Below, one piece after another: positions 49,911-58,772 of a stretch of 64,000 nucleotides of DNA. The first letter of the stretch is position 1. Each line of letters starts with the position of its first letter. Where the stretch lies: contig CALJKR010000051.1 in assembly GCA_937974555.1 (NCBI GenBank), forward strand, positions 1 to 64,000. The letters are read 5' to 3'. The notes beneath the pieces were generated by a model. That model had not been told where the DNA came from. It was given only the letters and a program-made list of their open reading frames with translations, and did no database searches. The DNA comes from an uncultured Flavobacteriales bacterium (GTDB lineage Bacteria; Bacteroidota; Bacteroidia; Flavobacteriales_D; Sanyastnellaceae). The position numbers were made by a program, and so were the translations under genes.

Positions 49911-50483
49911 ATGTCAAAAATCAAGGTTGCGATTTGGGGGTCAGGAACGGGTTCAAATGCAAAAAATTTAATCCAATATTTCAAAGGGAGCGACCATGTT
50001 GAAATTGCATGGATTCTTTCCAACAAACCCGATGCGCTGATCCTGCAACACGCTATAGACGCGGAAATTCCGACTAGAGTTATCGCAAAAGAGGAGAGAG
50101 AAAATTGTACTGCGTTGATTGAAGAGCATCAAAAAAATGGAATAGACTGGATTATCCTGGCGGGATATTTATGGAAAATCCCCGCCGCGCTTTGCCATGC
50201 CTATCCCAATAAGATTGTCAACATCCACCCTGCCTTACTGCCCAAATACGGGGGCAAAGGGATGTACGGTCATTTTGTACACGATGCGGTTCATCAGGCT
50301 GGTGAGAAGGAATCAGGAATTACCATTCACTTTGTTAATGAACACTACGACGAAGGCAATATTATTTTTCAAGCCCGTTGTACCATAGAACAAGCGGATG
50401 GCCCCGCAGAAATCGAAAAAAAAGTACGTGCTTTGGAAATTGAACATTTTCCTCACGTGATTGCGGAAACGATAATTGCATGA
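49911..50483 (+). CDS. purN: Phosphoribosylglycinamide formyltransferase
   Basis: 190 residues; transfers formyl from 10-formyl-THF to GAR in purine synthesis. VAIWGSGTGSNAKNL, ILSNKPDALIL, the catalytic region LAGYLWKIP and KIVNIHPALLPKYGGKGMYG with the active-site Asn-His and GITIHFVNEHYDEG are all present. Overlaps the esterase gene by ATGA. Confidence 0.95.
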   Translation: MSKIKVAIWGSGTGSNAKNLIQYFKGSDHVEIAWILSNKPDALILQHAIDAEIPTRVIAKEERENCTALIEEHQKNGIDWIILAGYLWKIPAALCHAYPNKIVNIHPALLPKYGGKGMYGHFVHDAVHQAGEKESGITIHFVNEHYDEGNIIFQARCTIEQADGPAEIEKKVRALEIEHFPHVIAETIIA

Positions 50484-51400
50484 AAAAATTCAAACTCTTT
50501 TGGGCCACATTGATTTTGCCCCTATTCACTTGGGCACAGCAGCCCGCGGTTAAAAGAGGGAAAATTGACTACATTCCTTCCTTTCCATCTTCTTTGATTG
50601 ATGCCCGCTCTGTGGCCATTTGGACGCCAGAAAATAATCAACCCAATCCGTCTTATCGTGTTCTGTACATGCACGATGGCCAGAATGTTTTTGACGCCAA
50701 CATCACTTGGAACCACCAATCTTGGGAGGCTGCTGACCACATTCAGCACTTAATGGATATAGGCGCCATCGAACCCTGCATTGTTGTTGCCATTTGGAAC
50801 AATGGAGGAAAAAGACATGCAGAATATTTTCCAGAAAAACCATTTGAATTACTCCCTAAAAATTTTCAAGATTCATTGTTGCAAGCCAACAGAAAAGACT
50901 CTGATTCCCCGCTTTTTAAAACGGATCCATATGCTGATTCATATTTAAAATTCATTGTTACCGAACTAAAACCCTACGTTGAACAGAATTACCCTGTCTC
51001 TAAAAATCCCAAACACAATTACCTGGCGGGCGCGAGCATGGGCGGACTCATTTCTTGGTATGGGGTGACGCAATACCCCGATGTTTTTGGTGGCGCGGCT
51101 TGTTTCTCCACGCACTGGCCTGGCATTTGGCCCCAAGATGATCCACAGAAAAAGATATTCCATTCATTTTTCAACTACTTCATCCAAAATTTCCCCGCCC
51201 AAACGTCTCTTTATTTTGACCACGGTTCAGAAACTTTGGATGCCTACTATCTGCCATACCAAAGCGAAATAGATTTAGAAGTAGGCATGAAATTTCCCAA
51301 GACCCATTATCTCTCTTGTTATTACCCAGGATTTGATCACAGTGAAAAATCTTGGTCCCATCATTTTGAGAAGGCCATCACATTTTTGATGAACCCATAA
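50480..51400 (+). CDS. Secreted alpha/beta-hydrolase (esterase D/enterochelin esterase-like)
   Basis: 306 residues with a signal peptide (MKKFKLFWATLILPLFTWAQ). Esterase D-type core: RVLYMHDGQNVFD, nucleophile elbow GASMGGLISWYG, and a C-terminal PGFDHSEKSWSHHFE that holds the catalytic His. It may cleave siderophore or sugar esters; substrate unknown. Last gene of FIST-purN-esterase, ended by the terminator at 51411. Confidence 0.85.
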   Translation: MKKFKLFWATLILPLFTWAQQPAVKRGKIDYIPSFPSSLIDARSVAIWTPENNQPNPSYRVLYMHDGQNVFDANITWNHQSWEAADHIQHLMDIGAIEPCIVVAIWNNGGKRHAEYFPEKPFELLPKNFQDSLLQANRKDSDSPLFKTDPYADSYLKFIVTELKPYVEQNYPVSKNPKHNYLAGASMGGLISWYGVTQYPDVFGGAACFSTHWPGIWPQDDPQKKIFHSFFNYFIQNFPAQTSLYFDHGSETLDAYYLPYQSEIDLEVGMKFPKTHYLSCYYPGFDHSEKSWSHHFEKAITFLMNP

Positions 51401-51410
51401 ATGGACCAAA

Positions 51411-51436
51411 AAAAAGAGCGCCGAAGCGCTCTTTTT
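51411..51436. terminator. Bidirectional terminator between esterase and T9SS genes
   Basis: AAAAAGAGCGC, loop CGAA (TTCG on the minus strand), GCGCTCTTTTT; T tracts in both directions. Confidence 0.88.
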
Positions 51437-51451
51437 ATTTCTTTCAATTTC

Positions 51452-53782
51452 TTACTTATTCACCACCAATCGGGTGTGTTGATTGCCGACTGTCACAACA
51501 TATAGACCGTTGGAAAGGGTCGCGCAATCCAATTGAACCTGCTGTCCGCTGAATGTCACCTTTCTCTTCATCACCAACTTCCCTGCAACATCTGTGATTG
51601 TCAATTCCAAATTTTCATCTTCAAACTGGTTGCTTACCAAAGTGAAAGTCTGTCCAGAAACCGGATTTGGGAAAATCATCAGATTCGCAGATTGCGCCTC
51701 CACATTGGACAAGACAGCGGGGTCTTCCATTGTCATTCCTGAAGTTCCCGTCTTCAAGCAATAGGACGTTCCCCAATTGCCCACTTCGCCGCTGGCATGA
51801 ACGGGGCGTACACGAACATTGTATGTCTTACCGGTACCCATTCCTGGTACATTGTTCAAGAAAAATACCGTGGTATTCATTCCGCCTAAAACAGTCACAG
51901 CAGGTTGTACGGAGGGGATCTGTTGGGTAAACTCCCACTCATATCGCATCGCGCCGCAAACAGTTCGATCGATGGATATCGATGAAGTTGTATTCTTGGT
52001 ATTGGGGCAACGGTCTGAAGCTCTCAATGCAACTGGCAATTCAGGATTCAATGTAACTGTGCACGTAGACGTTGCATTGGCTGTGATTGAAGTATAATTC
52101 CCTGCTGCGTCCGGAATTGCATAAACCACCGGAATATTCAAGGTGTATACCTTGGCTGAAGCCGACATATTTACTGGGAAAATGGTACCCAATCGCGGTA
52201 CAACAGAATTGGAAGTCGTTGTTGTATACGACCATGGTGTGATGTTTAAATCTGTATTATTCTGCGTCGCGCTGAGAACATTGAAAATATAATTGGTCGC
52301 ATTGCCTTTGTATTGCGCCTTGAAACTGGTACAAACACTGGAATAGATGCCAGTGTTATTGCTGTAGTAATGGTCACATGTCGTTCCAACAAAATGGTTA
52401 AAACACACTTTGGCGCTTGTATTTGAAATCCCTGAGGCCCTGTGCACCGCAACATAATAAGTCTCACCAACAGTCAAGTTATCCGAAATTAAAATTTGAT
52501 TTCCAGTCGCCGCAGAGCTCGCAGTATATACCTCGTGTTCTGTTTCAAGTAACTCAAAACAGCCGTTGGTGACATGGTACAAACGAATTTCGTTGTCCCC
52601 AAATGCAGCCGATAGACTCGCACGTAGTGTGTTGTACTGGGCATTTAAACTGTACCACAAATCTGGACCATCTCCTTCAATGATTGCTGAATTCACTCCA
52701 TTATTCAAATTGGCTGACTTCAAAGCCGTACCTGAACAAGTGGGATAAAGGGCCGTTGTTACAGGAACTGTGGCCACTGACTCCAATGTCAAACCTTCAT
52801 CAATCTGGCCATTACAATTGTCATCGATGCCGTTACAAAGTTCTATTTGCGGTAACACACAACTTCCGTTGTCCACGTTGGCCGCTGCATCAAAGTTACA
52901 AGCTGTTGAATCTGTACAACCGGACATAAATGGTATGCAAATGCCGCTATCCGTATTTGCATCCGGGTTGTAATTGAACATGGTCGGATCCAAACATCCC
53001 AAAATAACAGGGATACAAGACCCATCATCCGTATTGGCTTGTGCATTGAAGTTAAATGCGGTTGCATCGATACATCCCAAGACCACAGGCACGCAAGATC
53101 CATCATCCACATTGGCATTGGCATTGAAATTAAATGCCGTTGCATCTGTACAACCCAATACAGTTGGGATGCAAGAACCATCGTCAATGGTGGCGGATGC
53201 GTTGTAATTGATCGCAGTTGGATCAGTACATCCAGTAAGTGCACAAACCAAATCAGCACCAGAACAATCTTCGTCAATACCGTTGCCGCAAACTTCCGTT
53301 GCTGAGGAATTAATCAAAGCATTGGTGTCATCACAATCCGAGTTATCTGAAGAATATCCTGGTTGAACCACACAAAACTCCGCTGAGGTCAGGGCATCTC
53401 CAAAACCATCATTGTCCGTGTCAGCAAAGAAAATATTCAAAACACCTTCATCGATATCTGTGTTACAGTTGTTGTCTAACCCATCGCAAATTTCGACCGC
53501 CGCCTGATTGATTGCGGCATTGTTGTCGTCACAATCATCAACCACGGTGAAACCATCATTGTCCACATCTAAATCTATTTCAGGTTGCTGAAATCCCTGA
53601 GTCAATATGACTTGTGGCGCTGAGAGCGTGGAAACAAAAGTCTCTCCTACGCTCCAAGAAACATAAGTACCTTGAATGGTCACGGCGTTTCCGGCTGAAA
53701 CAATGGCAGTAGGAGAGGTTGTCTGTCCCCAAATTCCAAAGTTCAGTAACACCGAGAAAAATAAAAATAAATAGTACTTCAT
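51452..53782 (-). CDS. Secreted T9SS protein with Asp/Cys metal-binding motifs and 26-residue repeats
   Basis: 776 residues from ATG 53782 (start chosen after the -7 box and at a good signal peptide, MKYYLFLFFSVLLNFGIWGQ). Order: N-terminal VSAGNAVTIQGTYVSWSVGET; MopE-like DVDNDGFTVVDDCDDNN ... CDGLDNNCNTDIDEG and related units (likely Ca2+ binding); five 26-residue repeats of the form GC-x-D-x-T-A-x-N-F/Y-N...D-D-G-S-C (one has ICIP); another MopE-like unit; a Cys-rich beta region; and a type A T9SS domain (MIFPNPVSGQTF ... GLYVVTVGNQ). Predicted surface or exported, possibly adhesive. Confidence 0.85.
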   Translation of the reverse strand: MKYYLFLFFSVLLNFGIWGQTTSPTAIVSAGNAVTIQGTYVSWSVGETFVSTLSAPQVILTQGFQQPEIDLDVDNDGFTVVDDCDDNNAAINQAAVEICDGLDNNCNTDIDEGVLNIFFADTDNDGFGDALTSAEFCVVQPGYSSDNSDCDDTNALINSSATEVCGNGIDEDCSGADLVCALTGCTDPTAINYNASATIDDGSCIPTVLGCTDATAFNFNANANVDDGSCVPVVLGCIDATAFNFNAQANTDDGSCIPVILGCLDPTMFNYNPDANTDSGICIPFMSGCTDSTACNFDAAANVDNGSCVLPQIELCNGIDDNCNGQIDEGLTLESVATVPVTTALYPTCSGTALKSANLNNGVNSAIIEGDGPDLWYSLNAQYNTLRASLSAAFGDNEIRLYHVTNGCFELLETEHEVYTASSAATGNQILISDNLTVGETYYVAVHRASGISNTSAKVCFNHFVGTTCDHYYSNNTGIYSSVCTSFKAQYKGNATNYIFNVLSATQNNTDLNITPWSYTTTTSNSVVPRLGTIFPVNMSASAKVYTLNIPVVYAIPDAAGNYTSITANATSTCTVTLNPELPVALRASDRCPNTKNTTSSISIDRTVCGAMRYEWEFTQQIPSVQPAVTVLGGMNTTVFFLNNVPGMGTGKTYNVRVRPVHASGEVGNWGTSYCLKTGTSGMTMEDPAVLSNVEAQSANLMIFPNPVSGQTFTLVSNQFEDENLELTITDVAGKLVMKRKVTFSGQQVQLDCATLSNGLYVVTVGNQHTRLVVNK
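52846..53236 (-). repeat. Five tandem 78-bp coding repeats
   Basis: Each encodes 26 residues beginning GC(T/I/L)D and ending DDGSC-type; the middle three are the most similar. This is a common module in secreted proteins of marine Bacteroidota. Boundaries are approximate. Confidence 0.75.
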
Positions 53783-53827
53783 ACCAACAAAATATGGATG
53801 CAATTTAAGGTTATATGGACGATAAAC

Positions 53828-53835
53828 CAAATATA
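53828..53835 (-). promoter_or_regulatory. -7 box TATATTTG of the repeat-rich T9SS gene
   Basis: Exact TAnnTTTG with ATTG at 53854-53857 as a possible -33 (spacing 18). About 46 bases before the ATG at 53782. Confidence 0.5.
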
Positions 53836-53847
53836 ACTTATTCCAAA

Positions 53848-54876
53848 TCAATCCAATTTTCCCGGAAATCTGCCTTTCTTAAAAACATTGCGTTCCGCCT
53901 TGGTATTTTTTCTGCGCAATTTCTGTTCTTCTTCCGATAAATGAATCACCTCCTGACATGCGGAAGAACAACAATTCTCAAATTTCTCTTTGCAACTTGG
54001 ACACTGAATAAAGAGTATGTGACAAGCCAAATTGGCGCAGTTGGTGTGGACATCAAAAGGGTTTCCACATTGGTGACAATGGGCAATTACATCGTCAGAA
54101 ATTCGCTCGGCCAAGCGCTCATCAAAAACAAAATTTACCCCCTTGAATTTATTGGGTAAACCCTGCGCTTTGGTATCTCTGGCATATTTGATTATTCCGC
54201 CTTCCAGATGATATACATTTTTAAATCCGCGATGTTTCATAAAGGCCGATGCTTTTTCACATCGAATTCCCCCCGTGCAATACATCACCAAATTCTTGTC
54301 CTTGTTTTCTTTTAATAAATCCTCCGCTATTTGTAGCTCTTCCCGAAAAGTATCAACATCCGGTAAGATAGCTCCTGCAAAATGTCCCACTTCACTCTCA
54401 TAATGGTTTCTCATATCCACCAAAATGGTGTTGGGATCATCCGTCAAATCATTGAAATCCGCGGCGGACAGATATTCTCCGGTGTCCGCAGGATCAAACG
54501 TGGCGTCATCCAATCCATCTGCGACTATTTTATTCCGAACCTTGATTTTCAGCATGTAAAAAGAATGCGAATCATCAGCAACAGCGGTATTCAAGCGCAA
54601 TTGGTTGAGAGGCTCAATGCTGTATAAAAACATTTTAAATGCCTCAAACTTGGCTGTCGGAACTGAAATCTGTGCATTGATTCCCTCTTGGGCAATGTAA
54701 ACCCTGCCCAAAACTCCCAGAGCATTCATTTTTTCAAAGAAAAAATCTCTGAAACTTTGGGGGTTTTCTATTTTGAAGTACTTATAAAAAGATACTGTGG
54801 TTCTGGGCGTTTTATCCGCAGCCATTCTGGCTTTTAGAACCCTTCGGTCAGTGGTATTGTAAAGTCTATTTCTCAT
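53848..54876 (-). CDS. trhO: Oxygen-dependent tRNA uridine(34) hydroxylase (rhodanese-like)
   Basis: 342 residues, YceA/TrhO family, which forms 5-hydroxyuridine at tRNA position 34. N-terminal acylphosphatase-like part (YIAQEGINAQISVP), then a rhodanese domain with the active Cys in VMYCTGGIRCEKAS, and a C-terminal double zinc-type cluster (CHQCGNPFDVHTNCANLACH ... CPSCKEKFENCCSSAC, in parts). A -7 box at 54900-54907 precedes it. Follows ahcY on the same strand but after the ahcY terminator. Confidence 0.93.
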   Translation of the reverse strand: MRNRLYNTTDRRVLKARMAADKTPRTTVSFYKYFKIENPQSFRDFFFEKMNALGVLGRVYIAQEGINAQISVPTAKFEAFKMFLYSIEPLNQLRLNTAVADDSHSFYMLKIKVRNKIVADGLDDATFDPADTGEYLSAADFNDLTDDPNTILVDMRNHYESEVGHFAGAILPDVDTFREELQIAEDLLKENKDKNLVMYCTGGIRCEKASAFMKHRGFKNVYHLEGGIIKYARDTKAQGLPNKFKGVNFVFDERLAERISDDVIAHCHQCGNPFDVHTNCANLACHILFIQCPSCKEKFENCCSSACQEVIHLSEEEQKLRRKNTKAERNVFKKGRFPGKLD

Positions 54877-54899
54877 GTATAAGCGTATATTATACTGGC

Positions 54900-54907
54900 C
54901 AAAAATA
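54900..54907 (-). promoter_or_regulatory. trhO: -7 box TATTTTTG of trhO
   Basis: Exact TAnnTTTG on the minus strand, 23 bases before the ATG at 54876. Confidence 0.5.
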
Positions 54908-54910
54908 CGA

Positions 54911-54941
54911 TAAAAAAAAGGGGCAAGAATTCTTGCCCCTT
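54911..54941 (-). terminator. ahcY: ahcY terminator
   Basis: Minus-strand palindrome AAGGGGCAAGA / TCTTGCCCCTT (54918-54941) followed by a T8 tract (54912-54919 on the complement); 20 bases after the ahcY stop. Confidence 0.9.
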
Positions 54942-54960
54942 CAAATAATCTTGATGTTAA

Positions 54961-56277
54961 TCAGTAACGATACTGATCTGACTTGTATGGTCCATCCACT
55001 TGAACGCCGATGTAATCTGCTTGATCTTGTGTCAACTCTTCCAATTCAACACCAATTTTCTCCAAGTGTAGACGCGCTACCTTTTCATCCAAATGCTTGG
55101 GCAAAACGTACACTTTATTCTCATAGTTCTCATGATTTTGCCACAATTCCAACTGAGCCAATGTTTGGTTGGTAAAGGAATTACTCATCACAAAAGAAGG
55201 ATGTCCTGTTGCGCAGCCCAAGTTCACCAAACGACCCTCAGCCAATACAATAATGTCCTTTCCGTTCAATGTATACTTGTCTACTTGAGGCTTGATGGTG
55301 TCTTTGGTTGATCCATAATTTTCATTTAACCAAGCCATATCAATCTCATTGTCAAAGTGTCCAATGTTGCAAACCACCGCGTTGTGCTTCATGTTCAAGA
55401 AATGACGATCAACAATAATTTGGTGATTACCGGTAGCTGTAACAATAATGTCCGCTTCAGGAATCGCTGTATCCATTCTCTTCACTTCATATCCTTCCAT
55501 CGCCGCTTGTAATGCGCAAATAGGATCAATTTCAGTTACGATAACACGAACACCAGCATTCTTCAAAGAGTCTGCAGATCCTTTTCCTACATCACCATAT
55601 CCAGCTACAACAGCAACTTTACCGGCCATCATCAAATCGGTAGCACGACGCAATGCGTCTACCAAGGACTCACGACAACCGTATTTGTTATCAAATTTTG
55701 ATTTGGTCACGCTATCGTTGATATTGATGGCGGGCAACAACAAAGTTCCATTTTTCTCACGCTCATACAAACGCAAAACACCGGTGGTAGTTTCTTCAGA
55801 AATTCCGCGGATACCGGCAACCAACTCAGGATATTTATCAAATACCATGTTGGTCAAATCACCACCATCGTCCAATATCATATTCAAAGGCTCGTTGCCT
55901 TCGAAAGCATGCAATGTTTGTTCGATACACCAATCAAATTCCTCATTGGTCATTCCCTTCCAAGCATAAACCGGAATACCAGCAGCAGCAATGGCAGCAG
56001 CGGCATGATCTTGCGTTGAAAAAATATTACAAGAGCTCCAAGAAACTTGGGCACCCAAAGCGGTCAATGTTTCGATCAAAACTGCTGTTTGGATGGTCAT
56101 GTGCAAACATCCTGCGATGCGGGCACCCGCCAATGGTTTTGATGCGCCAAATTCTGAACGCAATGACATCAAGCCTGGCATCTCAGCTTCGGCCAATTTG
56201 ATCTCCTTGCGACCCCACTCGGCAAGAGACATATCTTTTACTTTGTACTTCATAGAAGTTGCTGTTAAACTACTCAT
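54961..56277 (-). CDS. ahcY: Adenosylhomocysteinase
   Basis: 438 residues from ATG 56277 (MSSLTATSMKYKVKDMSLAEWG); the longer frame to 56343 would extend over the promoter. Cleaves S-adenosylhomocysteine to adenosine and homocysteine, relieving product inhibition of methylases. NAD-binding GYGDVGKGSADSLK, the NPF-type ligands CNIFSTQDHAAAA and DVGKG loop are present, and the C-terminal DQADYIGVQVDGPYKSDQYRY (in parts) completes NAD binding. Own promoter and terminator. Confidence 0.95.
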   Translation of the reverse strand: MSSLTATSMKYKVKDMSLAEWGRKEIKLAEAEMPGLMSLRSEFGASKPLAGARIAGCLHMTIQTAVLIETLTALGAQVSWSSCNIFSTQDHAAAAIAAAGIPVYAWKGMTNEEFDWCIEQTLHAFEGNEPLNMILDDGGDLTNMVFDKYPELVAGIRGISEETTTGVLRLYEREKNGTLLLPAININDSVTKSKFDNKYGCRESLVDALRRATDLMMAGKVAVVAGYGDVGKGSADSLKNAGVRVIVTEIDPICALQAAMEGYEVKRMDTAIPEADIIVTATGNHQIIVDRHFLNMKHNAVVCNIGHFDNEIDMAWLNENYGSTKDTIKPQVDKYTLNGKDIIVLAEGRLVNLGCATGHPSFVMSNSFTNQTLAQLELWQNHENYENKVYVLPKHLDEKVARLHLEKIGVELEELTQDQADYIGVQVDGPYKSDQYRY

Positions 56278-56292
56278 TTTTGATATTTTAAG

Positions 56293-56300
56293 CAAAGATA
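56293..56300 (-). promoter_or_regulatory. ahcY: -7 box TATCTTTG of ahcY
   Basis: Exact TAnnTTTG on the minus strand with CTTG at 56319-56322 (spacing 18); 15 bases before the ATG at 56277. Confidence 0.6.
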
Positions 56301-56333
56301 AGTTTACTTTGCATTGAACAAGAATTTTATCTT

Positions 56334-56912
56334 TTGAAAACAATTTTCCTTTTGGATCAATTCACGGTACATCACATCGAAAATAAAAATGATGTCCCCG
56401 TTGTCCACCACCCCACGCGGTTGGAACGTAAAATCCAAGATCGACAAAAAGATTTTGACGCCGTTGCCTGGTGCTTGCGGCCTGACTTTACGATGGACGA
56501 TATATCCAAAAACGAATTTGGTAAACCGCTTTTGGGCCCATTATACCTCGGTATCAGCCATAGCCATGAACAAGTGGTCACTTGTTGGGCACCTGAAAAT
56601 TTTGGGATTGATATTCAAAAGGTAGAAGAAAAAATTCACCGCATCGCCACAAAATTTGCCCACTCCAGTGAATTGGATTTTGCAAAAGACGCCCAAAAGC
56701 TGACGCTGATCTGGTCCGCCAAAGAGTCGGTATTCAAATATTTTGGACATCAAGTGGATTTTGCAACAGAAATGCGGGTGATGCCTTTTGACCTCTCCGA
56801 TGGTAATTTTATTCTACGTTATGATGGTATTCATCATAAAAATCAATACTTTCGGATAACGTTTAAAAAACTAAACGATGCTTACCTCACCATAGCAAAA
56901 CCTCAACCATGA
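56334..56912 (+). CDS. 4'-phosphopantetheinyl transferase
   Basis: 192 residues. The Sfp-type signature is present: GIDIQKVEEKI (Asp of the first motif), FAHSSEL and IWSAKESVFKYFG (W-x-x-K-E-x-x-x-K). It activates acyl carrier protein domains by transferring the CoA arm. The start is a TTG at 56334, the first in-frame non-AUG start; an ATG is missing, and the base-level context (TATCTTTTG overlapping it) leaves the true start open. Found beside ahcY in other Bacteroidota. ATGA overlap with the following T9SS gene. Confidence 0.85.
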   Translation: MKTIFLLDQFTVHHIENKNDVPVVHHPTRLERKIQDRQKDFDAVAWCLRPDFTMDDISKNEFGKPLLGPLYLGISHSHEQVVTCWAPENFGIDIQKVEEKIHRIATKFAHSSELDFAKDAQKLTLIWSAKESVFKYFGHQVDFATEMRVMPFDLSDGNFILRYDGIHHKNQYFRITFKKLNDAYLTIAKPQP

Positions 56913-58771
56913 AAAAGATCCTTACTCCCTTTTTGGTATTGTGCACCACTTTTTTGGCGCAAGCACAAAGCAAAGCGCCTGGCACCTACCTCAACTTAGA
57001 AGCCCAACAGAATAAGGATTTAACGATTTGGTCCGAGGACTTTGCCAATGGCATTCCCACTGATTGGATCAATCAAGAAACGTCAGGCGTTGCGGCATGG
57101 GAATACCGCGGCCCCAGCACTGCTCCCAACAATACGATTGGGTCCAGAGGCGCGTGCAATCCCAATTTCCAAGGGGCACCCATCCAAAGCGAAACGGCAA
57201 GCAACGGATTCATCATTTTTGATTCCAACTATTGGGACAACAATGCCAATCCATGTACGCCCAGTTTTTTTGGAACCGGTCCCGTTCCCGGTCCCCATTA
57301 TGCTACACTTGAAACTCCATCCATTGACCTTTCTGCCGTTTCGTATGCTGCATTTGAAATGGATCAATATGTTCGGTTTTATCAAGGGAATACGTCCATT
57401 CAGATGAGCGTCAACCAAGGTCCCTGGTCTACTTTTTTTACCAATTCCATCGCCACAGGCGGAAGCTCGGCCAATCCCATGCACCTCCGCATTCCAATTC
57501 CCGCAGCGTCCAACCAAGCGGATGTTCGCTTTCGATTTGTGTATGACGGTTTATACTATTTCTGGCAGATTGACGATGTGCGTGTAATTGAAGTAGCAGC
57601 CAATGATTTGGCCCTGGATGTTGTGCACTACGGCGATTTTGACATTCTTGACCCAGCCAATCCTACAGGATTTGAATGGATGGAATACAGCCAATACCCC
57701 AAAGCGCAGGCGCCTTTGCTAAAGCTGTGGTCCATGACCCAAAACAAGGGTGGCTTGGCACAAACAGGATGCGGCCTGCAATCACGGGTGATCCGAGTTC
57801 AAGACAATGCCCTTTTGAGCACTGCCACGCAAACGGCAACAGTGACGATTCCCGTGAATGACATCAGCGAACTGAGAGCAGGTACGTTTCAAATGCCACA
57901 AGATACCGGTAACTATAAAATTACATACCGTGCTTTTCAAACCGAGAATGAGGAAATTCCAGAAGACAATATCGATTCCAGTTTTATTCGTATTTCTCCA
58001 TGCGTGTTGGCCAGAGACAATGGTGCCCTTGGCAGCGTGTACATGGGCGCCGATGCGGTAAATAATCTGCCTTTCGAAATGGGAAATATTATGCTCCCTA
58101 CCGCTGAAATGAAAGCAGCAGCCATCACGGTAGGTTGGAGTCAGTTGTCTCCTGTAACAAACGCCCAAGTTCGGGGTAGGGTTCACCAATTCGTTTTCAA
58201 CGATAGCATTACCACCACCCTTGTTGCTGAAACCCCTTGGACGGCAATGGACATGAATACTGCCAATCAAGTTGGCGAAAATAAATTCCAAGTACTCGCA
58301 TTCACAGATACAGTGACCCTCAATCCGCAAACACCTTATTGGATTACTATAGAAACCAACAACGCCCCCAATGAGGTTTATGTGGGTATGTCAGGTGATG
58401 CCGATATGTTTACCACATGGATTTATTCCCAAGGGTACCACTACTACCTTTCTAAAAAACCCATGATTAGAATTCAATCCTGCATGGACACCATAACGCA
58501 TCAACCCGAAGACACGACATGGATTCAAGACTTTGATTGGGCTGAGACGCTGTACCTGTACCCCAATCCGACACAAGATGAATTTTCCATCATGAATACG
58601 GCCGGTGCCAAAATTTCACAAGTCCATATCTACAATGGTTTGGGACAATTGGTATTAAGCAAAAGCAATCCGGTAGGGCCAATTGAGACGCGCAATTTGA
58701 GCCAAGGCATCTTTTATGTTGAACTCAAGACCAACGAGAAAACGTACAGAAGAAAATTGATCAAAAAATAA
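56909..58771 (+). CDS. Secreted T9SS protein with jelly-roll-type N-terminal domain
   Basis: 620 residues; signal peptide MKKILTPFLVLCTTFLAQAQ. Residues about 40-230 (WSEDFANGIPTDW, HYATLETPSIDLSAVSYAAFEMD, in parts, VRFRFVYDGLYYFWQIDDVRV) look like the MAM/choice-of-anchor jelly roll of secreted Bacteroidota proteins. A beta-rich region follows, then a type A sorting domain (LYLYPNPTQDEFSI ... RRKLIKK). No catalytic residues recognised. Coupled to the phosphopantetheinyl transferase upstream (ATGA) and followed 1 base later by a GH3-type gene. Confidence 0.8.
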   Translation: MKKILTPFLVLCTTFLAQAQSKAPGTYLNLEAQQNKDLTIWSEDFANGIPTDWINQETSGVAAWEYRGPSTAPNNTIGSRGACNPNFQGAPIQSETASNGFIIFDSNYWDNNANPCTPSFFGTGPVPGPHYATLETPSIDLSAVSYAAFEMDQYVRFYQGNTSIQMSVNQGPWSTFFTNSIATGGSSANPMHLRIPIPAASNQADVRFRFVYDGLYYFWQIDDVRVIEVAANDLALDVVHYGDFDILDPANPTGFEWMEYSQYPKAQAPLLKLWSMTQNKGGLAQTGCGLQSRVIRVQDNALLSTATQTATVTIPVNDISELRAGTFQMPQDTGNYKITYRAFQTENEEIPEDNIDSSFIRISPCVLARDNGALGSVYMGADAVNNLPFEMGNIMLPTAEMKAAAITVGWSQLSPVTNAQVRGRVHQFVFNDSITTTLVAETPWTAMDMNTANQVGENKFQVLAFTDTVTLNPQTPYWITIETNNAPNEVYVGMSGDADMFTTWIYSQGYHYYLSKKPMIRIQSCMDTITHQPEDTTWIQDFDWAETLYLYPNPTQDEFSIMNTAGAKISQVHIYNGLGQLVLSKSNPVGPIETRNLSQGIFYVELKTNEKTYRRKLIKK

Positions 58772-58772
58772 T

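Noticed and set aside
57782..58330. 182-codon minus-strand frame
   Set aside because: Antisense to the T9SS gene at 56909-58771; no start context or domain.
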